A program made the position numbers and the translations under genes. A stretch of DNA of 64,000 nucleotides, taken from Rhizopus arrhizus (Eukaryota; Mucoromycota; Mucoromycetes; Mucorales; Rhizopodaceae). Location: NCBI GenBank assembly GCA_024220505.1, contig JAKZZE010000011.1, positions 1,116,001 to 1,180,000 on the forward strand, written 5' to 3'. Position 1 is the first letter of the stretch, and the number at the start of each line of letters is the position of its first letter. The notes under the pieces were generated by a model. The model made no database searches. It saw only the letters and a list, made by a program, of their open reading frames with translations, and had not been told where the DNA came from. Shown one piece after another: positions 48,885 to 58,899 of this stretch.

Positions 48885-49501
48885 TACATTGATCGAATGC
48901 TGGACAAGTTTTTTAAATTATTTAGTAGGAACATCCTTGCTACCTTCATTACCTCTTGAACAAAGACTTTCTACATCAATCAGTTTACCTCTTTTGACTC
49001 TGTCCTTCAAAGCTTTCCAAAACATCCCAATAGGTCTGAGTTCAGGTGGAATAGGGTGGTAGCTGCATAGGTATATAAGTATACACGTATTTAACCCCTT
49101 TCTAATATCATAGGATCAATAGCTTCAGGAGAATGTATTGTAGCATTGGCCATAGCAATATGAAGCCCTTTCATGCTGGGGAATACGTCCATAATATCTA
49201 ATGTATCGCTGATGAACTGCACATAATGGCAAGCCATAGTTCCTTTTAGTATAGCAGATGCCATATCTCCAGGTGCTTTTCGTTTTGTAGCGCCTACAAC
49301 TATTCTTTTCTTGATATTTCCTGGCTCTCTCATACTTACATTTGCTACACCCAATGCTGAGATGTCACCGGTGACTGTACGAGAAACGCCCCTCGCAGAA
49401 GGTGACTTGATAATTGCCTGTGCTCCACGCCTTGACCAACCTCTTGAACGCAGTATATTAATATCAAACCCGGCCTTGTCGAGAAAGACGCAATTTTTCA
49501 T
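48885..49501 (-). pseudogene. IS630/Tc1 transposase relic, second family
   Basis: Minus strand: CVFLDKAGFDINILRSRGWS (DEAGFD expected, so a catalytic-region change), VSRTVTGDISALGVANVSMR, VQFISDTLDIMDVFPSMKGL, HIAMANATIH where DNAPIH is expected (second Asp lost), a stop, then LRPIGMFWKALKDRVKRGKL where NPIEQFW is expected (third Glu lost). All three catalytic positions or their motifs are damaged. It belongs to a different IS630 branch than the copies at 6.5 and 35 kb. Confidence 0.82.
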
Positions 49502-49799
49502 GAAAAGTATGCCTTTTTACAGCCATTCTTCAACCCTTTTCGTATGAGCTTCCAAAGTGTTATTGCTATTTCTAGCCACAAGATGGCGGGTAATGACTTT
49601 GATGCTAAGGTTTCATTCATCTGTCATAAAGTTGGCTACTCTGCTTGATCTCCAAGCTTTCAAAGCTTCTAATCAAATTCTCAACTGCGTCTTGAATAAC
49701 GGCCGATAGATTCTCATCAAAATGGCCACTAGATATTCATTGTGCTTCTCATTTAGCTTAAAGTTAAACGCACCCCATTTAATGAACTCCCTCTACCAA

Positions 49800-50445
49800 A
49801 AAGACTGGAAGTGTGACCATAATTCACCTTACAGCTATTATCTCTACCACATTTTTATCAACATGACTTCTCTCAACAATTGGAGAGAAGAGCGTGGTTT
49901 AAACACGTTTGTGATTAGGCCACATTTTGGCGAGGCAGGGGACACGGGACCATTTGGCTGCTGCTTTTCTGACTTTGCACGGTAATAAGTTATAGTATTT
50001 TATTATGCAAGGTTCCAGCATTCCAGTTATATGTATTATATTTGGCACAAATTGATAATTGCCATGTTGCCTCTTTCCGACAAATCCCCTTTTTTCTCAC
50101 ATATATATGAAAGAAATCCTCTTTCAGAGTTCTTTCAGCGTGGCCTCAACATATCATTGTCATCAGACGACCTTGCTTCAATTTCACTTTTTACAAAGGA
50201 AACTTTGATTGAAGAATACAGCATGGTTGCTTAGATCTGAAAATTCTCTTCTACAGACATGTTAGAGTTGACTCTCGTAATTCTGTTCTTTAGTGCGGTT
50301 GGGAATATAACATCAAGCGACATTGGATCGGCAAAAACTATACAGAATCTGAAGTAACTAGCCGGGAGCGATATATCCTGAACTAACGTGCCTAATATTC
50401 GTATGAGCTATCGCTATGAGATACGTTTGGGAGAGTTGAATGTGT
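49800..50445 (+). pseudogene. AMP deaminase C-terminal fragment, decayed
   Basis: AMP deaminase converts AMP to IMP. The plus strand keeps a run of its signature blocks: [20 protein letters not shown], then [13 protein letters not shown] (the GEAGD region near the active site), after a frame change PLSDKSPFFSHIYERNPLSE, FFQRGLNISLSSDD (catalytic SxDDP region, altered), FTKETLIEEYSM, and after several stops TNVPNIRMSYRYE. The order matches the real enzyme, but stops and shifts break it. No N-terminal exons are seen upstream, so this is a partial copy left in the island. Confidence 0.78.
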
Positions 50446-50986
50446 TGAAAAAATATATGCTCCAAAGGAACAGGGAGGAGAGGGTGTAATATAGCTTTGC
50501 AAGATATGATTCAGCATGACTTGATATAGGTGTTACTGGTTTAACACAAGGACCGGAACTATAGCAAAATGTGATACACTATTCCGCCACTACCGACAGA
50601 TGAAATAGTGTACAAGTACCTGCTTTATACCAATGGCATGATGACAAAGATATAGACATGCTTTTCCCCGAGGATAGGACTTTTCCAAATCGAGAAACTC
50701 CAAGGACGGTCGTTGTGCATCTTTAATAAGTTAAATAATACAAGTATATTAACTCCATCAAAGCTGATCCCACAAAACTGCCCAATTTTAAAAAATGTGA
50801 GATGTATGCCACAGAGTGAAGAAATGAGTAATTCACAGCAATAGATATACATATACATTTTCAGTATGTTAGTTTTAAGACGATAGGGCTGTCTGAGACA
50901 GATTAGATTTTATTACGAAATAATTGGTACTTTATACTTCAGGGATGTTGTTATCTGTGATCAGTGGCATAGAAAGTATTATTTAT
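50446..50986. other. AT-rich intergenic
   Basis: 3' flank of the PD-(D/E)XK-like gene. No gene recognised. Confidence 0.45.
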
Positions 50987-52576
50987 TTATTTCTTTTGTC
51001 TTTTAGGGACACGGGAGAGGACAACGTTATCATTTGATAACCAATTCAACGGTGGAAGTGGGGCGGGACGTTTTAAATTACTATAGCTATAGTGCACAGT
51101 AGTTTCAATCTTTGAGGCAGTTTCAGAGGCAACTCCCTTCAAACACAACATATGTGTGATAACGTTTGGAAGAAGTGATATTTGATTCAAATTCTTGAAC
51201 AGTTTGATTTTAGAGGCATTGATCATTCGGTAAAGCTTGGGAGAAGGCAGATCCATGACATATGTGTGAACATTTTCACCTTCACAATGAATACCACAAA
51301 CCTTAGGCATGGTAACACCACTAGTAATCAATTTGTTCAATGTGGCCTTCATCTGTTTCGCAAGCTTGACCAAATCTGATTCAACGTATGAGTTTTGCTC
51401 CGTAGGCTTGAATTCAGCAATGAGGACAACGCACTTAACACTACCAGAGAGATTATAAACTAGAAAGTCAGGCTTAAATGATTTGTTATTATTGTTGTTC
51501 ATTTGACCATTAGCCCATTTCATCTTCAAGAGGGGATCAGAAGCAAATACAGATGACAATAGGGGGGAAAGATAATAATGAACATAGCTATCTTCATTTG
51601 AGTCGTCAGGAGGGCCATTAATAAGAATCGGGAGGACTTGTGTCAAGACCTGGGCTGTGTGTATATCTAAATGGTTTTTAGACTCACAAGCTTTGGTAAG
51701 TAATTCTGCACATAAAGTCAATGAGGAGATCCAGTCAACGGGAGGAGATACTTCAATACTCATGCACGAATCATAACAGTTAAGGCCTCTTTTAGGGAGA
51801 TAGGCATCAAAAGACAAGGTTGGCTTAAGGGTAGTATGGATTTTAGTCGAGAAGTACTTGCTGACAGATGATGCAAAGTTCATATCAAAGATATAGACAT
51901 CATTCAAGACGAGGAGGCGAATATCAGATAACTGTGCTGGATTGGCGTGCTTGACTAACTGTACAGTTGTATTCTTCAGGTTGAAGCATAAATCAGAAAT
52001 ACAAGTGTCATTCAGAATCCATTTTGAGCCATCTGCAGCAGCTTCAGTATCAGTTGGATCTGTATCTGATTCTGTAAAAGTGAGAATGTAGTCGCAAGTA
52101 CGTTTGGGGTGATGATCAATTGATAAATTAGAGGGAATTTTGTCCTCTTCATCATAAAAATGCGCTGAGTCCGCTATAGGCTCGAAGTCTTCTTCTTGGT
52201 ACAGGGTGACTTCTGTTGGCTGCCGTTGTTGATCTGAAATGAAAGTGCCTGTGCCCAATGTATTGATGACACTGGAATCATTTGCTATTATGCTAAAACT
52301 GATGTTTTGTGGCTTTAATTTAGGTGATTCTAACGATGACAACAAATGATGAACTTCTGTCTTTACAAAATCTGGTACAGTACTTGAGTCTAAAATATTC
52401 TTCATGATGGACAGATATGTTTTTTTGGTTTTGTTGGTATTTGGTGGTATGGGCTTGTCCTTATTGACTGCAGCCTCGAATTCTATGAAAGACCATTCGC
52501 TAATAGGATGATCTGAGAAGTATTTAAGGAAAGAGCAGTTCTTGTGGTTGTCCTTCAATTTGTATGTATTATCCAT
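50987..52576 (-). CDS. PD-(D/E)XK nuclease-like protein, intronless paralog
   Basis: Single open frame of 529 aa. The N-terminal 280 residues are divergent and charged, with no known domain. The C-terminal half has EDSYVHYYLSPLLSSVF, KPDFLVYNLSG (PD about residue 368) and VVLIAEFKPTE (ExK about 388-390), giving the E...PD...ExK layout of the PD-(D/E)XK fold, and then GENVHTYVMDLPSPKLYRMI, matching the multi-exon gene at 44929-46739. The end is basic (RVPKRQKK), a possible nuclear signal. No membrane segment or signal peptide. An intact 1.6-kb frame in a region full of stops implies selection or recent arrival. No introns, unlike its paralog. Biological role unknown. Confidence 0.8.
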   Translation of the reverse strand: MDNTYKLKDNHKNCSFLKYFSDHPISEWSFIEFEAAVNKDKPIPPNTNKTKKTYLSIMKNILDSSTVPDFVKTEVHHLLSSLESPKLKPQNISFSIIANDSSVINTLGTGTFISDQQRQPTEVTLYQEEDFEPIADSAHFYDEEDKIPSNLSIDHHPKRTCDYILTFTESDTDPTDTEAAADGSKWILNDTCISDLCFNLKNTTVQLVKHANPAQLSDIRLLVLNDVYIFDMNFASSVSKYFSTKIHTTLKPTLSFDAYLPKRGLNCYDSCMSIEVSPPVDWISSLTLCAELLTKACESKNHLDIHTAQVLTQVLPILINGPPDDSNEDSYVHYYLSPLLSSVFASDPLLKMKWANGQMNNNNNKSFKPDFLVYNLSGSVKCVVLIAEFKPTEQNSYVESDLVKLAKQMKATLNKLITSGVTMPKVCGIHCEGENVHTYVMDLPSPKLYRMINASKIKLFKNLNQISLLPNVITHMLCLKGVASETASKIETTVHYSYSNLKRPAPLPPLNWLSNDNVVLSRVPKRQKK

Positions 52577-52749
52577 ATGTTAAGACAAAATAAATGCGAA
52601 TTGTGGAAATAAAGAAAAGCAATGGAAATGAATATAATTATCTTATTCGGAATGAAATAAGAAAGGAGCTGATATATTTTATTCAAGGAACTGATATATT
52701 TTATTCAAGAAAATAGAAAGTCACTTATAGTGTTTCAGGATGATCATTT

Positions 52750-53424
52750 GATATCTTGTTTATATCTTGTTTAGGAAGGGGGAGTTTAGGTAAAATGTAA
52801 TATAGTAACAAAGATAAAGAAATACTGTTAGAACTTGGTATCTCTTTATTAAGTTAAGATAATTATGATTCAGAATTCTACATGTAAAAAGGAAGAGTAT
52901 TTATAGACATGATATGGATAAAGAATTAGGACAGATTTATAATCAACTTGACAGAATAGATGATTACTATTTCTAATTATTAGTTTAACCTGTTCCTAGC
53001 TTGTATTATCAATTATGCTATTGGGATGGTTTCAGATATAACTATTTAAGGAGGCAGTATGGATGAATATAAAGACCTTTAATTCGTGATTGGATATCAT
53101 TGCTGACAACAATATCTCAGTCAGGATAAATGTTTTCATGACTGATGATGATCCGGTAAGTAATCGTCATTCCCTATTCAACCTGCTCATATTATCAATA
53201 AACTATATTACAACCATGTCATCTTATTTGACTATGTAAAGTTAATATGAATAAAGCTTAATATAAAAATCTAATCAAAGTATTTTATTGATCTGTGTTG
53301 GGAATAATGTTATAAATGATTCCAAGTTATGTCAACATATTATTCAGGATCATATTTAATTCCTTTTACTAAAATAAAATGACTATAATCTTATGTATCC
53401 TTAACAGATATCTTGTTTATATCT
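52750..53424. repeat. Insertion-like block between 18-bp direct repeats
   Basis: GATATCTTGTTTATATCT occurs at 52750-52767 and again at 53407-53424. The 639 bp between start TG and end CA and hold AT-rich sequence with no ORF. It may be a small non-autonomous element or a solo terminal repeat. Confidence 0.35.
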
Positions 53425-53667
53425 GAATACTGTTGTTTGGGATTGGATGGTTGTTAGAAAAAATAGTAATGGTGTCGTATTTCAACGTACCGCCTTCACC
53501 GCCACTCGCTAGTGTTTCTTACACGTGTTATCTTTTCCTTCTCCCCAAACATTTTTACCCTGATCCCATAAGAGCTTTTAGCTTCTACTTATTTTTATCA
53601 AAACTAAATCGTCACGCGCTCATTTGAGTTTTGACTTTATTTCTAAATAAAGTAAATGTTTAAACAT

Positions 53668-54048
53668 ACCACAACATACTTTAAACTTGATTCATATTCA
53701 ATTTATAAAAAATCAGGGTAATGCATGCTTTACAAGGATTTATTACAGCCTTTTCTCTACTATTCGGTCATAACTAATCCACTCCTTTAACTCAATACAA
53801 GTTATTTTAATATGGTTCCTGATGCACTGAGACATAAATGAAAAATAGAAATAATTATAAACAGTCCATTTGCATAACTTGAAACAAATCGTCAGATTAA
53901 AATTGTTTCATACTAGATCTACAGTTATAGTTAACTAAAGTACATTGAAAAGGATTTAATTGAATTTTCCTGACAAGAATATAAATACCAGATACAATAA
54001 TAATTTTTTTAAGTCTCGTTGAATTTTGTAGTCTTTTTATTTTATGAG
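53668..54048 (-). repeat. About 400-bp dispersed repeat, copy B (inverted relative to 30602-31018)
   Basis: The reverse complement follows copy A from end to end with substitutions and small gaps. Outside these limits the two loci differ, so the boundaries are reasonably clear. Confidence 0.75.
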
Positions 54049-54109
54049 ATAAAACAGATGGCTTTTATAGTTCGCTGACTCTACAATGCATTAGATGGAG
54101 ATGGTGACG

Positions 54110-54110
54110 C

Positions 54111-54143
<33 letters not shown>
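54110..54143 (+). repeat. Poly(T) tract
   Basis: Over 30 T in a row, about 60 bp beyond repeat copy B. Confidence 0.7.
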
Positions 54144-54144
<1 letters not shown>

Positions 54145-54617
54145 TATTTATTTGGTTCGACCGTGTGGGAATATTAATCTCTTTAACCATTTAATGCTTT
54201 CATATTTGCTTGTACCTATTGCATTTGACTGTTGATTGTTTTTATAGTATGGACGTGTTTGGGTGTGAGTAACTAATTCTTTCTGATTAGATTGTATGTT
54301 CACTATTGTCTTTTGAAAGTCAAATTAGTAAATGTTTTATTGAAGCTTCCTTGTAAGTACTCATTGTGTATTGATTCACTCCTTTTAAAACTGTTGGTTT
54401 ACTCATTTATAGATTCAACAAATTAACACAAATATCAGGCCAAAGTACTCAAATTAATTTTACCCATGTTTGTAACTACATGTCTCAATCCATTTCTTTT
54501 AGACGGTAAAATGAATATGTAGTGGTTTATTGTTTCTGACATGGTAACAGGTGACAATGCTAGTGATTTACCGCATACTCTATTAGCACTACAGTTATTT
54601 CTGTGCCTTATTTTGAT

Positions 54618-54804
54618 CTGACTTGGTTCCGGATATGAAGACGGGTTGACACAAGGTTTACATACATATTTGGGACTCTGTGACGTATGTTTACTGGTCA
54701 GATTATTCTACCGAGCTTGGTCGGCTTCCCATGCCGTTGACAAAACCTTTCTTTTATCCTCTTCTTTATACAATCGGATATTAGTTAGTGGCTCGTAGAA
54801 TAAT
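54618..54804 (+). repeat. 187-bp direct duplication, first copy
   Basis: Identical by eye to 54840-55026, with a 35-bp spacer between. No long open frame on either strand and no match elsewhere in the window. Confidence 0.9.
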
Positions 54805-54839
54805 GTTCATCAAAATAAGAGGCATCTAGACGAAGAGAC

Positions 54840-55026
54840 CTGACTTGGTTCCGGATATGAAGACGGGTTGACACAAGGTTTACATACATATTTGGGACTC
54901 TGTGACGTATGTTTACTGGTCAGATTATTCTACCGAGCTTGGTCGGCTTCCCATGCCGTTGACAAAACCTTTCTTTTATCCTCTTCTTTATACAATCGGA
55001 TATTAGTTAGTGGCTCGTAGAATAAT
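54840..55026 (+). repeat. 187-bp direct duplication, second copy
   Basis: Second identical unit of the duplication at 54618-54804, offset by 222 bp. Confidence 0.9.
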
Positions 55027-56590
55027 TCTTGTCTCTTGAGAACGTCTTGATGCTCTGTATTGCAATATAATCCGAGAGATGACACATGAGTTTTGATATT
55101 TATTTCTCTAATAAATCTAGCGATATTCGTTTTGCTTGCTCATCACCTTTCTTATATATGTGTTCTCTCCTCTGTTACTTGTATTATGCACAGCCAAAAC
55201 GTAGATGAAAATCATTCTGGATAGTAATGTACCTGATGCCTTTGCTTGTGGATACTACTGTTTAAAAACAGATGTCCTGAGCTCTGCCTTACCCAAAGTG
55301 TAAATGATCAGTCTCTTTCAAGGACTTGATCAAGTCATCTATCTTCCAAGCATATTTTTAATGCATTCTACTTAAAGATTGATGGTATTAATGTGTCATG
55401 AACTAAAGTATTAATTAGGCTTATCTTCAATTCAAACCATTTTATATACAAGTAGCAAACTGTCTCAAATACAGCCAACATAAAACATTATCCTCTCTAA
55501 AAACAAATCCCAATTATAGTAGTTCAAAAGGCAAAGTAATTTCAAATATACCGTAGTAGTCTTGAAAAGGTATAAATACCTCGAAAAGTTTATTTAATTA
55601 TTTCTTTTCCTCATTAGCTAAATAACCAACCCATTTGTTTTTGTCCGGAATCCTGTTTTGCAACAAATAAGTTTTTGCTTTATCATTTAACTATTGTTTT
55701 GGGACAGCTTTAGCCAAACCCATATAAAATTGATAATTTTCATCAAATATTTTTTTCAGATTTGCTATATGTTATCTTCTTAACAAACTTGAATACTTCT
55801 TGTTTCTTTTATATCGATGAAAGCTCCAGTACGCTAGGTTTTGAAATTGTTGAGCAAATACACTCAACAACAAAAAATTTTATTGGATGGTAAAAAATAG
55901 TCCATTAAGCAAAATTTTGAGCAGTCTATTTTTGAGTGTCCCTTAAAACTTATTCTATGAAGATGGTGTCGTTTATATAAAGATTGACATTTTTATATAT
56001 AAACCATGATCTGTTTCAATAAAGAAACTACATCTCTTTTGTCTCATTGTATTTTGTTTGGATAAAACAATCATAGCAATTGTCTTGCCAGCAACATGGA
56101 TACATACAATAAATCTTCCATTGCTAAATAGGAATGCTTCTATTTTTTGACTTAGCATTTAGTAAAGACTCGTTCTCTGGAATTCGGGTATTTGTCAAAA
56201 AATATATGACTAAAATAAGATGAGGTTTAGATATAACCAGCATAATCTTGCGATCATTGAACGTTGAGAGACCATCAGGAATAGGTATTTCTCCTTATCT
56301 GATAGTTGTTTTAAGGTTTTATGCCGATTAAAGCGTTTATAATGACGCTATGAAAGGTTTTGGTGGTGCAAGTATCGTACTTCAAAATATGTAATGCGGC
56401 TAACATTTTACCAATTTTACAAGACCAACAGAGTTTTGCGTAAGGACTTTTGAAAATTAGTATATTGTATGGGGAGTTCCAGAAAATTCCACTTCATTTT
56501 GTTTTTTTGTAGTATTTGTTCAAATTGTTGATAACTGGCTTTCATACTTGAGAAATCCAATTAAAGGAGCATTGCTATTCCCAGCCTGAA
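55027..56590. other. AT-rich, mostly unrecognised
   Basis: Holds the fragment at 55891-55945 that is related to 47650-47705. No other gene or element recognised. Confidence 0.4.
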
Positions 56591-56596
56591 ATCACA

Positions 56597-57239
56597 ATGT
56601 GGAGACCGAGATCAGATGTGGGCTGGATCCAATGGAGAGATGTTCAATTTACGCACACAGACGGCGTTCCAGATAGTATCTGGCTACATATCCGCCAGCC
56701 AAAAGAAACCAACACCAACAGTATCCAACTAGGTGTGATCTAAGAAGAAGATCTATGTTTCGTCCGAAACTTGTTTCGTTTTATGGAATTGACAAACCAA
56801 CATAGACAACATTTAGCAGTAGATCATATCTTGTTTTTGGGGTATTTAGAGGTAGATACCAAACCAACTACTTCTGTTCAACCAAGTACGGTCGGTAAAT
56901 GTGTTCAAACAGCTATGAAAAAAACTGGAGTAGACAGGCGATACAAAGCACATTCGTTGCGGTGATGCTGGGAGCTTCTATTGACCAGATCAAGAATCAT
57001 GCAAACTGGAGCCGAAACTCAAATACGTTGAAAAGTTTTACTACAGGCCACCAAGAAGATGCCTCAGAAGTATGATAATTCAACAATCAATTTTTTCGAA
57101 TGCTGAAAGCAGTACCACATTGGAAGACGAAACGGAGCCAACAAGGATTGAATTAGGTACGACATCCAATACAAACGTTGGCGAAGAAAGGTCTAAAAAT
57201 GTGGTACGTACCCACTCATGGTACAGAAGATTATTCTAG
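56597..57239 (+). pseudogene. DIRS tyrosine recombinase, C-terminal catalytic part
   Basis: Plus strand: MWRPRSDVGWIQWRDVQFTH (active-site Arg region), IWLHIRQPKETNTNSIQLGV, a stop, FMELTNQHRQHLAVDHILFL, TVGKCVQTAMKKTGVDRRYK, AHSLR (His...Arg), a frame break, ASIDQIKNHANWSRNSNTL and LEKFYYRP-like ends, then RIELGTTSNTNVGEE and HSWYRRLF. It follows the same order as the recombinase at 40.2-41.2 kb but belongs to another copy in plus orientation. Stops and one frameshift: dead. No reverse transcriptase was recognised upstream. Confidence 0.75.
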
Positions 57240-57349
57240 CTTAGTTTATATATGTTATATGTACTTTCCCAACCCAAATTTTTTTTTCCGAAAAACTTGA
57301 TAGCATGCTTAGTTTGAAAGTTTTAGGGAAAAGGGGGAAAAAAATTTTT

Positions 57350-57470
57350 TTATTAGATTAAAGGAAAATAAAGCGTGGCTCAGAGAGCTAGTACAACATT
57401 TTCAGACTCTTCTTCGCCAACATTGGTATTGGCTAAATGAAAATTTGGGGTGGAGGCACTGTATGGTCGT
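57350..57470 (-). repeat. DIRS end module downstream of the recombinase relic
   Basis: Reverse complement of the 39830-40045 region, including GGAAAATAAAGCGTGGCTCA at 57364-57383 on the plus strand. Its position right after the recombinase gene supports its being the element's end. Confidence 0.65.
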
Positions 57471-57548
57471 TCCGCTCTCAATTTGAAAATTATCGCTGAC
57501 TTCGAATTAACATCATAATGGTTCAGACCTTCTGTATTGTATTGGTAT

Positions 57549-58260
57549 TTAAATAGAGGTTTTATTTAAGCAATTAGAAAAGTGATTTTTTGAATGTATA
57601 ACAGTATCCTCAATATGTCTAATGTGAATATCATTTGTAGCTTTAGTAATCTTGGTTTCTAGTGTTTCAGTATCATGCAGCTTATGACATTTAGTTTTTC
57701 CTTTGAAAAGTGCCCAAAATTGCTCGATGGGATTGATCTCGAGAGAGTAAGGAGGAAGATGTACATAATTGTAACCTCTACTTTTTTTATGCATGAATGG
57801 GCACATTGTTCATAATAAAATAATCTCTCAAATAATCTTATTTGTCTACAATGTCTAATGTCTTGTTCAAAACTTTATATAATGGTCAGTAGTTATGTCT
57901 TTCGGCTCATATTTTCTGGGGATATTATCCAACACTTTTCTTTCTTCCCACCTTGAGTCTTTCTTATTTTTGGTGGTACTTTGGGTATTCAGGCTCACAA
58001 ATCCTACGGATGAAATTGCATCGACCATCAAATGTGAAAGCACTTTTGTCAAAGCGGCAGTGACCGCAGCCTCTTTCCCTTTAAGTGTCCACGTCTTTCT
58101 CGATTTCAAATCGATACTAAAGCCAGGATCCATCAATTAATATACTATTTTTAGAAAAGCCCACATCAATTTGACTCCATTTCACTACGCAATTAACACG
58201 TTTTTGAAGATTTCCCTCATTGTTTCTTACTTCCAGCCCAAAAAGTAACTTTTTTCACTG
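57549..58260 (-). pseudogene. IS630/Tc1 transposase relic
   Basis: Minus strand: VNCVVKWSQIDVGFSKN, a catalytic-strand region (FSIDLKSRKTWTLKGKEA), VDAISSVGFVSLN, ITTDHYIKFLNKTLDIVDK, YFIMNNVPIH (D to N at the second catalytic residue) and YNYVHLPPYSLEINPIEQFW with the third Glu retained. Stops and frame changes throughout. Confidence 0.78.
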
Positions 58261-58899
58261 CGAAATTGCACTCGTTTTTCATTAATTCATATATCCTTGC
58301 TTTTTTTTTATCTCAAGATCAGTAAATTTTCTGACGAGTTTTTCAATAGTTTCTTGAATTAAAACTTGTGAATTCTGGTCGAAATACTCGATAAGATGTT
58401 TATTATGCTTTGTTTGTAGTAAGTAATTGGTCTTCTCCTACGGTTAATCTATTTTTCTAGTAGCAAGGATTCTTTATCTTCCTCATACTTTTTTTACTAG
58501 TTAAACGATCTACCTTTTTTCATATTCATCTTGATCGCTGCAGCTCTAACAGATAGTAACTGCTGTAGTTTATAGTAAAAAAAACCTTCATCTCCCTAGG
58601 TGTCGTACTAAAATTTGCTTTTTTTTTAGGCACTTCAGGTTATTTTTCATAGTAGTATCTTAAAATTTGCTCTCTTATTCATCAAATTTATTAAAGCAAG
58701 TTGAAACTGATTTTATTTAAGGTATGAATCGAGATTTGCTAATTGCTTACCAAGAATACAAAGCTTGATATTTTATTGAAAGGGGATGACTGTATTTTTG
58801 TGATCGCCACACTATTGAATTTCAAAGTGCGCAAAGTGAAATAACAAATAGACTTTTTCTATTTTACTTTTTTTTTCTGCCCTGAAAACAAATAAACGC
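58261..58899. other. Intergenic, promoter side of the GT31 gene
   Basis: T-rich tracts at 58298-58308, 58618-58628 and 58868-58876. No gene seen; part may be upstream transposase relic. Confidence 0.4.

Noticed and set aside
52826..53406. Possible solo LTR (TGTTAG ... TAACA)
   Set aside because: TG/CA ends are present, but no 5-bp target duplication, no second copy in the window and no polypurine tract or internal region were found.
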